Of a stretch of 64,000 nucleotides of DNA, positions 27,738-36,705 are shown one piece after another; the first letter of the stretch is position 1; each line of letters begins with the position of its first letter. Position numbers and translations under genes: made by a program. The DNA comes from Myxococcus virescens (GTDB lineage Bacteria; Myxococcota; Myxococcia; Myxococcales; Myxococcaceae): contig NZ_FNAJ01000022.1 in assembly GCF_900101905.1 (NCBI RefSeq), positions 1 to 64,000 of the forward strand, given 5' to 3'. The notes under the pieces are model-generated. The model did not search any database and had not been told where the DNA came from. It saw nothing but the letters and a program-made list of their open reading frames with translations.

Positions 27738-28901
27738 CTAGCGCGCGGCACGCCCTTCCGCGACGCGCACCACGCGCCCATCGCCCAGGGTGTCCGGTGG
27801 GCTCAGCACCACCCGGTCCTCGGCGGACAATCCGTCCATCACCTCGACATGAGCGCCCAGGTCACGCCCCAGCACGACCACGCGCTGCTGGACGGCATTC
27901 GCCTCCCCCACCACGAGGACCGTGGGCCCCTCGCTCCGCACGGCCAGCGCGCTGGCGGGGATGAGCATGGGCGGAGCCTCGCGCTCGATGAGCAACCGGA
28001 CGCGCACGAATGACCCGGCGAACAGCGCCTCGGTGTTGGCGAGCTGCACCTCCGTCAGGAGCGTGCGGGTCCCCGGGTCCAACACCCCCGCGGTCCGCAC
28101 CACGCGTCCCGGCAGCGCCCGCGCGGGCGCATCCAGCGTGGAGATCCGCGCCTCGAGCCCCGGCCGGATGTCATGGGCGAGGGACTGCGGCACGTCCACG
28201 TAGACCTTCAGCGTGTGCGTCTGCGCGAGTTCAAACAGGCTCGTCATGCCGCTGCCACTGCCCGCGGTGACCAGCGCGCCCCGGTCCACGTTGCGACGCA
28301 CGATGACACCATCGAACGGCGCCACCACACGGCGATACGCGTACAACGCCTCGAGGCGCTCCACCTCCGCCTTCGCGCTCTTCAACGAGGCCTCCGCGGA
28401 GTTGGCCCGCGCCCGCGCCTCCTCCGCCACCTCATGGCTGACGTTGCCCTCTCCCGCGAGAATCTGCCCGCGCCGCGCGGACGCGCGAGCGAGCTCCAGG
28501 TTCCGCTCCATCTCATCCAAGCGCGCCCGGGCCCGGTGACACTCCGCCTGGAGCTCGGGCGCCTCGAGCTCCGCCAGCAACTGGCCCGCGCGAACCTGGT
28601 CGCCCAGGTCGACGTGGATGCGGCCCACGAAACCATTGATGCGGGCGTGCAGCGACGCGCGCTGACTGGGAAGGACCGTCCCTGGCAACGTGAGCTCCGC
28701 CTTCGGCTCGGACCGCGTCACGCGCGCGGTGGCCACGAGCGGCGGCAGACGGGCTTCCACTTCACGTCGGTCCAACGCGCGCGACCGCTCCAACCGTGGC
28801 GCCACGCCGAGCCCCAGCAGCACCAGGAGCAACGCGGCGAACCCCCAGGGCCAGCGCCCGCCTCGCGCCGTGACATCCACGCCAGGAGTCTGCTCCGTCA
28901 C
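27738..28901 (-). CDS. RND periplasmic adaptor protein, second system
   Basis: 387 residues from a GTG overlapping the permease stop (GTGA). An uncleaved N-terminal helix (WPWGFAALLLVLLGLGVAP) anchors it, not a lipoprotein signal as in the first system. Adaptor features: first lipoyl half (RINGFVGRIHVDLGDQVRAG), a coiled-coil hairpin from about 110 to 180, second half (YRRVVAPFDGVIVRRNVDRG), then the beta-barrel and LVVGEANAVQQRVVVLGRDL. It should link its permease to an outer-membrane channel encoded elsewhere. Confidence 0.9.
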   Translation of the reverse strand: MTEQTPGVDVTARGGRWPWGFAALLLVLLGLGVAPRLERSRALDRREVEARLPPLVATARVTRSEPKAELTLPGTVLPSQRASLHARINGFVGRIHVDLGDQVRAGQLLAELEAPELQAECHRARARLDEMERNLELARASARRGQILAGEGNVSHEVAEEARARANSAEASLKSAKAEVERLEALYAYRRVVAPFDGVIVRRNVDRGALVTAGSGSGMTSLFELAQTHTLKVYVDVPQSLAHDIRPGLEARISTLDAPARALPGRVVRTAGVLDPGTRTLLTEVQLANTEALFAGSFVRVRLLIEREAPPMLIPASALAVRSEGPTVLVVGEANAVQQRVVVLGRDLGAHVEVMDGLSAEDRVVLSPPDTLGDGRVVRVAEGRAAR

Positions 28902-31900
28902 GCTGTCACCGAGGGCTCGAGTTCAGGGGCCGCCGCGCGGACAGCCCGCCGCGCCTGCATCAGACTGTAGACGACCGGAACGAAGAACAGGGTCGCCACC
29001 GTGGCGCCCACGAGGCCGCCAATGACGGCGCAGCCGAGCGCGGCGTTCTGCTCGCCGCCCTCGCCCAGGTTCAGGGACATGGGGAGCATGCCCAGGCCCA
29101 TGGCCAGCGCCGTCATCAACACGGGGCGCACCCGCACCCGCCCCGCTTCGAGCGCCGCCTCCGCCGCGCTCGCGCCGAGCGCGAGCTGCTCGTTGGCGAA
29201 GGACACCACCAGCACGGAGTTCGCCGTGGCCACGCCCACGCTCATGATGGCGCCCATCAACGAGGGAATGCTGAACGGCGTCTGCGTGGCGAACAGCGAA
29301 ACCACCATGCCCACCACCGCCCCGGGCAGCGCGGTGATGATGATGAAGGGGTCCAGCCAGGACTGGAAGTTGACCACCATCAGCGCATAGACGAGCACCG
29401 CCGCGAACAGCAGGCCCAACAGCAGCCGGTCGAAGCTGGTGCGCATGCTCTCCACCTGCCCACGCACCTGGATGCGCGAGCCCGGCGGCAGCTCCTCTCG
29501 GTAGCGGTCGACGATCCGCTCCAGCCGCGACGCCACGCTGCCCAGGTCCGTGTCCTGGACGTCCGCGCGGACGTTGAAGGTGGGCTGGATGTCCACGTGG
29601 GTGACGAAGACGGGCGTCCACTCACGCTGCACCCGGGTGAGGTCGCCCAGGAGCTGAGGCCCCTCCCGGGTGGGCAGCGCCATCCGCGTCAGGTCCTCCA
29701 CCGAGGACACCCGCGTCTCCGGCACGCGCACCGACACCGGATAGCTGTTCCCTGTCTTCGGGTCGATCCAGAAGCTGGGGCTCACCTGCGAGCTGGATGA
29801 CACGGTGAGCAGCACGTTGTTGGCCACGTCCCGCTGCGTGAGCCCCACCGCGCTGGAGCGGACCCGGTCCACCTCGAAGTGCAGCCGCGGCGCGTTCACC
29901 ACCTGCGACAGGCGCACGTCCACCGCGCCGCGGACCTGCCCCAGCTCCGCCTCGAGCTTACGCGCGATGGCATAGGTGGCCTCGCGCTGGGAGCCCGACA
30001 CCTGCACGTCAATGGGCGACGGCAGCCCGAAGTTGAGAATCTGCGTCACGATGTCCGCGGGCTGGAAGTAGAACGTGAGCTCCGGGAAGCGCCGCGGCAA
30101 CTCCTCGCGCAGCAGCCGGACGTACGCGTCCGTCCGGACCCGGCGCTTCGGAGCCAGCGTCACGAGGACCTCCCCGTCCGCGCTGCTCACGTTGGAGGTG
30201 TCCGTCAGCGCGAGGTTGTAGCCGCCCGGCATGCCCATCATGTCAATCAGGCTCACCCGGTCCTCGGCGGGGATGAGCTCGCGCACGGCGTCCTCCACGA
30301 GCGACAGGTACCGCTCCGTCTCCTCGATGCGCGTCCCCGGCGGCGCCACGACGTGAAGGCGGAGCTGGCCCGCGTCCACGGTGGGAAAGAAGTCCCGGCC
30401 CACGAAGGGCATCAACCCCACTGCCGCCAACACCGCGAGCAGGAAGAAAACCAGCACGCGGCGCGGCCGGGCCAGGGCCCCCTGGAGCGCCCTCACGTAC
30501 CGCGCCCGGAAGCGCTCGAAGCCCTCCTCGAACCGGTGGTGCAGTCGCGCCAGCCAGCCCCTCTGGGGCTGTCCGTGCCGCTGGACCTCCGCGCGCAGCA
30601 GGAACTGCACGAGCGTGGGCACCAGCGTGCGCGAGAGCAGATACGAGGCCATCACGGAGAGCCCCACCGCCAGGCCCATGGGCAGGAACAGGTACCGGGC
30701 CGGCCCCTCCAGGAAGAGCACCGAGACGAAGACGATGCCAATGGAGAGCGAGGCGACGAAGGCGGGCACGGCGATCTGCTCCGCGCCATCCAGGATGGCC
30801 TGGGTGAGCGGCTTCCCCATGGCCAGGTTGCGGTGGATGTTCTCTATCTCCACCGTGGCGTCATCCACGAGGATGCCCACCGCGAGCGCCAGCCCGCCCA
30901 GCGTCATCGAGTCGAGCGTGTACCCGAGGCCCCGCAACACCAGGATGGCCGCGAGCACCGACAAGGGAATGGAGATGGCGATGATGAGCGTGCTCCGCCA
31001 GCTCCCCAGGAACAGGAGGATCATCGTCGCCGTCAGCAGCGCGGCGATGACCCCTTCCACCAGGAGCCCGTGGATGGCGGTCGTCACGAAGGAGGACTGG
31101 TCCGCCAGCAACCGCACCGACAACCCCTCCGGCGCGGCGGCCTGGATGGTGGGCAGCAGCTCGCGCACGCGGCGGGCGACCTCCAACGTCGAGGCGTCCC
31201 CCGTCTTCATCACGGACAGGATGACGGAGCGCCGGCCCTCCTCCCGGGCGATGTTCGTCTGCACCGCGAAGCCGTCATGTACATGCGCCACGTCTCGGAG
31301 AAACACGACACGGCCATCGCTCCGGCGCACCGGGATGTCATTGAGCGCGGCGAGCGTCTCCGGACTGCTGTTGAGCGTCACGCGGTACTCGTGCGCGCCC
31401 ATCTTGATGTTCCCCGTGGGCAGGACCAGGTTCTGCGCGGAGACCGCCGAGGCGACGTCGTGCGGCGCCAGCCCATGGGCCTCGAGGGCTTCCAGGTCCA
31501 GGTCCACGGTCATCTGACGGACCTTGCCGCCCATGAGCTGGGGAATGCGCGCGCCCCGGACCGTGCCGAGCAGGGGCCGGACGCGTTGATTCACATGGTC
31601 GTAGATTTGCGACTCGGTGAGCGTCTCGCTGCTGAACGACACCTGGAGGATGGGCACGCTGCTGGCCGAATACCGGAGGATGATGGGCGGCTGCGTCCCC
31701 GGAGGCATGCGCCGGGTGATGGATTGCGAGGACGCCGTCACCTGGGCCATGGCCTCGGCCACGTCAGCCCCGGGGTGTAGATACAACCGGGCGACCGATA
31801 CACCGTCGAATGACTGGCTTTCCTGCCGGGCCAGGTTCGCCACGTTGTTCGCCAGGGAGTATTCACTGTATTGAGTAATCTGCCGCTCAATCTGCTGCGC

Positions 31901-32065
31901 GGGCAGCCCGTCATAGCTCCAGACGACGCTGATGACGGGGATGTCGACCTCGGGGAGGATGTCCGTGGGGGATTCGCGGATGACCTGCACACTCACGAAG
32001 ACGAGCAGCAGCGCCGCCACCACGAAGGTATAGGGGCGTCGGAGCGCCAGCCGGACGATCCACAT
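28898..32065 (-). CDS. RND efflux permease, second system
   Basis: 1055 residues from the ATG at 32065, supported by GGAGG six bases upstream; the longer frame to 32347 has no support. Family features: PTDILPEVDIPVISVVWSYD, proton-relay Asp pair in LALAVGILVDDATVEIENIH, and the second half (LLFAAVLVYALMVVNFQSWL, PGAVVGMVVSLFATQTPFSI). It differs from the first RND permease in the window and resembles the group that has Tyr-Asp-Gly-Leu after the EVDIPVI segment, often broad HAE1-like exporters. An OMF gene is missing from this operon, so it must borrow one. Substrate unknown. Confidence 0.92.
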   Translation of the reverse strand: MWIVRLALRRPYTFVVAALLLVFVSVQVIRESPTDILPEVDIPVISVVWSYDGLPAQQIERQITQYSEYSLANNVANLARQESQSFDGVSVARLYLHPGADVAEAMAQVTASSQSITRRMPPGTQPPIILRYSASSVPILQVSFSSETLTESQIYDHVNQRVRPLLGTVRGARIPQLMGGKVRQMTVDLDLEALEAHGLAPHDVASAVSAQNLVLPTGNIKMGAHEYRVTLNSSPETLAALNDIPVRRSDGRVVFLRDVAHVHDGFAVQTNIAREEGRRSVILSVMKTGDASTLEVARRVRELLPTIQAAAPEGLSVRLLADQSSFVTTAIHGLLVEGVIAALLTATMILLFLGSWRSTLIIAISIPLSVLAAILVLRGLGYTLDSMTLGGLALAVGILVDDATVEIENIHRNLAMGKPLTQAILDGAEQIAVPAFVASLSIGIVFVSVLFLEGPARYLFLPMGLAVGLSVMASYLLSRTLVPTLVQFLLRAEVQRHGQPQRGWLARLHHRFEEGFERFRARYVRALQGALARPRRVLVFFLLAVLAAVGLMPFVGRDFFPTVDAGQLRLHVVAPPGTRIEETERYLSLVEDAVRELIPAEDRVSLIDMMGMPGGYNLALTDTSNVSSADGEVLVTLAPKRRVRTDAYVRLLREELPRRFPELTFYFQPADIVTQILNFGLPSPIDVQVSGSQREATYAIARKLEAELGQVRGAVDVRLSQVVNAPRLHFEVDRVRSSAVGLTQRDVANNVLLTVSSSSQVSPSFWIDPKTGNSYPVSVRVPETRVSSVEDLTRMALPTREGPQLLGDLTRVQREWTPVFVTHVDIQPTFNVRADVQDTDLGSVASRLERIVDRYREELPPGSRIQVRGQVESMRTSFDRLLLGLLFAAVLVYALMVVNFQSWLDPFIIITALPGAVVGMVVSLFATQTPFSIPSLMGAIMSVGVATANSVLVVSFANEQLALGASAAEAALEAGRVRVRPVLMTALAMGLGMLPMSLNLGEGGEQNAALGCAVIGGLVGATVATLFFVPVVYSLMQARRAVRAAAPELEPSVTA

Positions 32066-32162
32066 ATCGCCTCCGCTCTTTGCCATGGAGCAGCAATCGA
32101 GGCAATGTCCGCAACCCTTGCTTCCGCTGGGAAGACTGGGGCAGCATGAGGGCTGAGCCGTC

Positions 32163-32729
32163 ATGAACAACGCCGTGAAAACATCTCCCTCCGCTGGGAC
32201 TGTGCTGACGCAAGCGCTGCTGAATCGCAGACAACTCCTGCAGTGGTTGGGAATCGGCGTGGTGGCCTCCAGCTGCGGCACGCTTCGTCCGCGGCTGATA
32301 CCTCGCACGGAGGGAGCGGCGCCCCTCCAGCTCATCGCGCCCGACACCGCGGGGCCCCTTCCCGACGACGTGCGGGAGGTCCTGCTCGATACGGCCCGCC
32401 AGCTTTCACGCTTCGTGGGAATGGACGGTCAGCTCAACGAGGCGCTGCTGGAAGGCTATCTGCGTCTCAAATGCGAGGAGCGTCCCTCGTACCTGGCCAC
32501 CTACACCCGCTTCGCGGCGGAGGTGAAGCGGCCCGAGACGCTCTCCGCGGAGTGGCTCGTGGAGCTGCCAGAGCTCCACCGCGTGAAGGTGGTGGGTGAG
32601 CTGGCCATCATGTCGCTGGTCGGCGGGGGCTTCCGGACGTTTGGCTTCGGAAACATGAACGGCCACATGGGCGGGCTCTGGCACGAGCCGCACGCGTCTG
32701 GCTCCTATCACGCCTCGGACGAACTGTAG
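32163..32729 (+). CDS. Gluconate 2-dehydrogenase subunit 3-like lipoprotein (Tat-type signal)
   Basis: 188 residues. The N-terminus NRRQLLQWLGIGVVASSCG reads as a twin-arginine-type signal with a lipobox Cys, implying export after folding. The rest is helical, with LPDDVREVLLDTARQLSRFV and VGELAIMSLVGGGFRTFGF, and a short C-terminus rich in Gly and His (NMNGHMGGLWHEPHASGSYH). In family systems the small subunit carries the Tat signal for a GMC-type flavoprotein, and such a gene follows 31 bp downstream. It is divergent from the second RND permease gene. Confidence 0.65.
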   Translation: MNNAVKTSPSAGTVLTQALLNRRQLLQWLGIGVVASSCGTLRPRLIPRTEGAAPLQLIAPDTAGPLPDDVREVLLDTARQLSRFVGMDGQLNEALLEGYLRLKCEERPSYLATYTRFAAEVKRPETLSAEWLVELPELHRVKVVGELAIMSLVGGGFRTFGFGNMNGHMGGLWHEPHASGSYHASDEL

Positions 32730-32760
32730 TCAGCGCGGTCGCCGACAGGATTTGAAAACC

Positions 32761-34332
32761 ATGAGGCTGTGTATCGTCGGAAGTGGTGTTGCCGCGGTCA
32801 TCACCGCCCGCGCCGCGCTGGAGCGGGGCTACGAGGTGGTGATGCTCGAAGCCGGCCCTCGCACGCCCATGCGGGACTCGCGCCGCTGGCTGGACTTCGT
32901 CACCACGGGCGTTCGGCCCTACCACGCCTGTGAGGACTCGCAGGGTGACGCCAACTCCCGCCCCGGTGTCCAACCCGAGCGCGACCACTTCCTCATCAAG
33001 GGCAGCCGGCTCATGGCGGTGGGCGGGTCGACGCTGCACTGGAGCGGCTGGACGCCCCGCCTCCAGCCCGAGGACCTGGAGCTGCGCAAGCGCACCGGCA
33101 AGGGGAACGACTGGCCCTTCAGCTACACCCAGCTCGAGCCCTATTACAGCCAGGCCGAGTCCCTGCTGAACGTCACCGGCCCCAACGCGCCCGTGGACGG
33201 GCATCCCACGCCCTGGCGCTCACAGCCCTACAAGTGGAACAGCCCGCCGTATCCCATCGAGTCGGAGCCGGTGCGCCACGCATTGAAGGCGCTGGGCATC
33301 ACCTATGACCACATTCCCATGTCGCGCAGAGGCCCCGGCGGCGAGGGTGTGGGCGGCCCGTGCATGACGTTTGGCACGTGCCGGTATTGCCCGATGGGCG
33401 CGCGCTTCGACCCCACCCTGCTGCTGGCGGACATGGAATCCCACCCGGGCTTCCGGTTGCTCGCGAGCAGCCCGGTGCTGGCCGTGCGCATGGCGGGAGC
33501 GGTGGCCCAGGGCGTCACCTACCGCACCGCCGAGGGTGAGACGGCCACGCTGGACGCGGACGCCGTGCTGGTGGCCGCGGGCGCCCTGGAGACGCCCAAG
33601 CTGCTGTGGCATTCCGGCTTCGATGAGCAGCGCCTGCCCGCGCTCGGGCGCTACCTGGTCACCCACCCGATGCTGAAGCTCGAGGGCAAGCTGGCGAAGC
33701 CCCCCCGGGAGTTCAACGGGCGCGAGGTCCCCATGCCCGCCCTCTTCTCGCGGCACTTCGACACGCCGGAGCAGCAGGCCGCCGGGAAGATGATCTTCTC
33801 CGAGTACCCGGAGGAGCCAGACCTGCAGTCATGGGTCCGCCAGGAGCAACTTGCGCCCGAGTACATCGCCTCCTTCGCCCGGGAGAGCCGGCTCAACCTC
33901 CATGGCTTCATCGAGGAGTTCCCCCAGGCGGAGAACCGCCTGCGCTTCACGGGCAAGCCGGGCGAGCGTCAGGTGGAGATTCACTACGCGGTGGACGCGG
34001 GGTTCTCCGCGCGCTGGCAGTGGATGACCGACACCTTGATGCAGGTGATGAAGACCGCGGGCTGCCGCGAGTCGGAGGTCTGGGTTTCGGGCGTGATTCG
34101 CCGGGCGGACCACTCGGTGGGCACGGCGCGCTTCGGCCTAGGACCGGACTCGGGCGTCGTGGACGGAAGGCACCTCGTCTTCGGGACGAAGAACCTGTTC
34201 GCCCTCACCAACGGCAACTTCCCGAACAACGGCGCCATCAACCCGACGCTGACGCTGACCGCCCTCTCGCTGCGCTTCGCGGACCAGGTGCTGCCGGACC
34301 TGGCGTCGACACGAACTACAGCGCGGCCTTGA
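32761..34332 (+). CDS. GMC-family FAD oxidoreductase (sugar/alcohol dehydrogenase-like)
   Basis: 523 residues from the ATG at 32761; a TTG three codons upstream is the alternative, but AGGA at 32746-32749 sits too close to it. The FAD motif is LCIVGSGVAAVITARAALER and EAGPR. The GMC family pattern continues with GGSTLHWSGWTPRL and PFSYTQLEPYYSQAESLLNV. A Cys-rich spot, GPCMTFGTCRYCPMG, occurs in gluconate/2-keto-gluconate dehydrogenase large subunits and GMC relatives. The C-terminal NLFALTNGNFPNNGAINPTLTL carries the catalytic-site Asn. The usual cytochrome subunit is absent here. It overlaps the 3' end of the convergent DMT gene by 17 bp. Confidence 0.82.
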   Translation: MRLCIVGSGVAAVITARAALERGYEVVMLEAGPRTPMRDSRRWLDFVTTGVRPYHACEDSQGDANSRPGVQPERDHFLIKGSRLMAVGGSTLHWSGWTPRLQPEDLELRKRTGKGNDWPFSYTQLEPYYSQAESLLNVTGPNAPVDGHPTPWRSQPYKWNSPPYPIESEPVRHALKALGITYDHIPMSRRGPGGEGVGGPCMTFGTCRYCPMGARFDPTLLLADMESHPGFRLLASSPVLAVRMAGAVAQGVTYRTAEGETATLDADAVLVAAGALETPKLLWHSGFDEQRLPALGRYLVTHPMLKLEGKLAKPPREFNGREVPMPALFSRHFDTPEQQAAGKMIFSEYPEEPDLQSWVRQEQLAPEYIASFARESRLNLHGFIEEFPQAENRLRFTGKPGERQVEIHYAVDAGFSARWQWMTDTLMQVMKTAGCRESEVWVSGVIRRADHSVGTARFGLGPDSGVVDGRHLVFGTKNLFALTNGNFPNNGAINPTLTLTALSLRFADQVLPDLASTRTTARP

Positions 34333-35200
34333 GCACGGCCAACGCGACGATGGCCACGACGGCGAACACCTCGCGTCGCGCGGGCGCCTCCTGGATGAAG
34401 GCGTTGGCGAACACCAGGGAGAAGAGCGTCACCGAGTTGAGGATGGGCCAGGCGACGACGCGGTTTCCCGCCGCCAGCGCCATGACGAAGGCGACCTGAT
34501 TGCCCACGGTGAAGAGGGCGCGCACCAGCAGGTTGGTGCGTGCGCGGCCGTCCACGACCAGCTCGCTCAACTGCGCCCCCAGCGTCCCCCGGGCGCCGAA
34601 GAGGAGCAGCAGCACCAGACAGGCCGCGCTCCTCCAGAACATCAAGGCGGTGCTCACCTCCAGGTTGGACGCCACGCCCGAAGGCTGGCCCTGGAAGAAG
34701 AGCTCCCCGCAGAGGCTCTGCACGAGGACGGCCACGGTGATGAAGAACGCCGGCAGCCACAGGGCGCGGCGGCTGTCCGAGCCACCTCCCGCGGCCAGCA
34801 ACGAGCAGCCGGACACGGCGAGGGCGAACAGATACTCGGTCCAGTGCACCGCGCGGCCGGACAGCATGAGCGCCAGGGGGATGAGCACATCCCCAACGCG
34901 CGAGGCGATGTTCACCCGGGCGACCGTGAGGTGCCGGAAGCCGTAGGAGAAGGCGAAGGCCACCCCCTGGACGCTCACCGCGAACAGCGCGAGCCTCGCG
35001 TTGCCATAGAGCGCCCACCCCGCCCTGTCCGTCATCGGCAGCAGCGGCGTCAGCGCCGCCAGCAAGAGGAACGGGACGAAGTTGTTGGCGAAGTTGAGGA
35101 CGAGGATGGACTGGCGGCGGAGCCCGTAGCTGAGCCGGTCGAAGACGCTGTTTCCCGACCGCAACAGGACGGACGTCAGCGAGTAGAGGACGGTTTCCAT
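34316..35200 (-). CDS. EamA/DMT-like multi-helix membrane protein
   Basis: 294 residues from the ATG at 35200. Around ten hydrophobic segments span the whole length (LVLNFANNFVPFLLLAALTP, LIPLALMLSGRAVHWTEYLF, RALWLPAFFITVAVLVQSLC, LFTVGNQVAFVMALAAGNRV, FAVVAIVALAVLKAAL). This size and spacing fit drug/metabolite transporters of 10 helices, although the EamA repeats are only weakly visible. It starts inside the 3' end of the NUDIX gene (25-base overlap) and follows the radical SAM gene, so it is the last gene of a three-gene operon. It could export or import the substrate or product of those enzymes. Confidence 0.6.
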   Translation of the reverse strand: METVLYSLTSVLLRSGNSVFDRLSYGLRRQSILVLNFANNFVPFLLLAALTPLLPMTDRAGWALYGNARLALFAVSVQGVAFAFSYGFRHLTVARVNIASRVGDVLIPLALMLSGRAVHWTEYLFALAVSGCSLLAAGGGSDSRRALWLPAFFITVAVLVQSLCGELFFQGQPSGVASNLEVSTALMFWRSAACLVLLLLFGARGTLGAQLSELVVDGRARTNLLVRALFTVGNQVAFVMALAAGNRVVAWPILNSVTLFSLVFANAFIQEAPARREVFAVVAIVALAVLKAAL

Positions 35201-35694
35201 CGCGTCCGCGCGTCGGCGCTCGGCCCAGGGAAGAGGCGCTCCAGACAGGGCCACAACTGGGGATGACAGGGCTCGTCCAGCAGGCGGCCCAACTCCTCCG
35301 GCGCCAGGAACATGCCCCCGTCCACCTCCCGCTCGGAGAAGCGCAGCGGGCCTTCCATTCGGGCGCGGTAGAGGAAGATGCGCCGGTGGTGCCCATCGTC
35401 GAAGACGAACTCGGCCACCGGCACCAGCGGGCCCTCCAGACCCAGTTCCTCCAGGAGCTCCCGCTGGGCGGCCTCCAGGGGCGCCTCGCCCGCGCTCACG
35501 TGGCCACCCGCGGACGTGCACAGGTGGCCGGGCATGAAGGTCATGTGCCGGGAGCGCCGCTGCAGGAAGACCTTGCCGTCGTGCTCCACCATCACATGCA
35601 CGATGCGATGGGGCAGCTTCTGGCCGTAGATCTGGTCGCGGGGCGCGCTCCCCACCACCTGCCCCTGGGTGTCGATGACGTCAATCAGCTCCAT
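35176..35694 (-). CDS. NUDIX hydrolase, IPP-isomerase-like subgroup
   Basis: 172 residues. The NUDIX box is complete: GHVSAGE, seven residues, RELLEELGL. The opening MELIDVIDTQGQVVGSAPRD and HRIVHVMVEHDGKVFLQRRS are typical of the subgroup that includes isopentenyl-diphosphate isomerase and YfcD-type hydrolases. The IPP-isomerase Cys is in TSAGGHVSAGE-like surroundings (HLCTSAGG), but other active-site residues are not certain, so an isomerase call would be over-reading. It is 12 bp after the radical SAM gene and overlaps the DMT gene. Confidence 0.78.
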   Translation of the reverse strand: MELIDVIDTQGQVVGSAPRDQIYGQKLPHRIVHVMVEHDGKVFLQRRSRHMTFMPGHLCTSAGGHVSAGEAPLEAAQRELLEELGLEGPLVPVAEFVFDDGHHRRIFLYRARMEGPLRFSEREVDGGMFLAPEELGRLLDEPCHPQLWPCLERLFPGPSADARTRWKPSSTR

Positions 35695-35706
35695 GCCACG
35701 GACATC

Positions 35707-36705
35707 CTATGCGACCAGGGGCTTCCGGCCTTCCGCGGGAATGACCTCGATGCGATCCCCCACCCACTTCCGGAAGTGTGCGTCCAGGTCGTAGTTCTCT
35801 TGCTTCCAACCGTCCTGGACGGAGCCCGTCACCAGCGAGCTGAAGAAGAGCTTCTTGCCGGTAACGATCTCCTCGGTGCCCATCATCCCGTCCGGCCAGA
35901 TGAGGAAGTAGTAGCGGCTGTAGTTGACCGTGCGGTCCGACAGGCGAATCTGCATGTCGGGGTAGCGCTCCCGCAGCCGCTCCACGGCCGCGGTGACATG
36001 CGACGTCTCCTCCGGCATCAACTCGCCGTAGATGTGATAGGCGCGGCCGGCGGAGAGCGTCCAGGAGATGGCCCAGTCGCGGATGCCCCGCTCGTAGATG
36101 AACTGGGCCAGCTCCTCGACATGCTGGCTGTTGTGGCGGTTGAGACAGGTCAGGATTCGCGGCGCCACGCCATGGTCCACGCACAGGCCGATGGCCCGGA
36201 GCGTCTCCTGGTAGGTGTTACCCTTGGCGTTGCGGCTGGGGCGAATCTCGTTGTTGACCCGCTCGTCCATGGAATCGAGGCTGATTTCCACGCGCGTGCA
36301 GCGAGACACCGTCTTCATCATCTGCTGCGTCAGGAAGGTGCCGTTGGTGCCGAGGATGGTGGCGACACCATGGTCCGTGAGCTTGTCGATGACGTTCAGC
36401 GTGTCTCGGCGCATCAACGGCTCACCGCCGGAGAGAATCTGTCGCATGATTCCCGCGCGGATGACTTCGTCGGCCACCTTGAGCTGCTGGGGCGTGGAGA
36501 GCCGCTTCGACGGCAGGTCCTCGACGTTCCCGTAGCAGTGGATACACACGAGGTTGCACGGCGCGGTGACGAGCCATCCACAACCGATGGGACTCCGCGG
36601 CACAGGCACGCAGCCCTCGAACACCTTCGCCGAGAACTCATCGCGGAGGTTGTCGTAGATGATGGTGCCCCAGCTCTCCTGACGCTCTCTGATGCGTGCG
36701 GACAT
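35707..36705 (-). CDS. Radical SAM protein, SPASM-less
   Basis: 332 residues. The radical SAM cluster motif CNLVCIHC (Cys50, Cys54, Cys57) is in place. The SAM-binding GGEPL (ILSGGEPLMRRDTLNVIDKL), the fifth strand GTNGTFL, and the ISLDSMDERVNN segment follow. The C-terminal third (about 250-332: RLSDRTVNYSRYYFLIWPDG, MMGTEEIVTGKKLFFSSLVT) contains no Cys, so the extra clusters of PqqE/SPASM enzymes are missing. Such enzymes often modify peptides or build cofactors. The N-terminal 45 residues (YDNLRDEFSAKVFEGCVPVP) are uncommon. First gene of the operon with NUDIX and DMT genes. The substrate is unknown. Confidence 0.78.
   Translation of the reverse strand: MSARIRERQESWGTIIYDNLRDEFSAKVFEGCVPVPRSPIGCGWLVTAPCNLVCIHCYGNVEDLPSKRLSTPQQLKVADEVIRAGIMRQILSGGEPLMRRDTLNVIDKLTDHGVATILGTNGTFLTQQMMKTVSRCTRVEISLDSMDERVNNEIRPSRNAKGNTYQETLRAIGLCVDHGVAPRILTCLNRHNSQHVEELAQFIYERGIRDWAISWTLSAGRAYHIYGELMPEETSHVTAAVERLRERYPDMQIRLSDRTVNYSRYYFLIWPDGMMGTEEIVTGKKLFFSSLVTGSVQDGWKQENYDLDAHFRKWVGDRIEVIPAEGRKPLVA

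Noticed and set aside
29879..31780. Open frame antisense to the second RND permease
   Set aside because: Same shadow composition and no start signal; the RND reading is certain.
35201..35521. Longer N-terminus (107 more codons) for the DMT protein
   Set aside because: The extension is Gly/Arg/Ala-rich and lies over the NUDIX gene in another frame; the ATG at 35200 directly precedes the hydrophobic part.
35176..35694. Calling the NUDIX protein an isopentenyl-diphosphate isomerase
   Set aside because: Only the general subgroup resemblance is visible; key active-site residues beyond the NUDIX box could not be confirmed.
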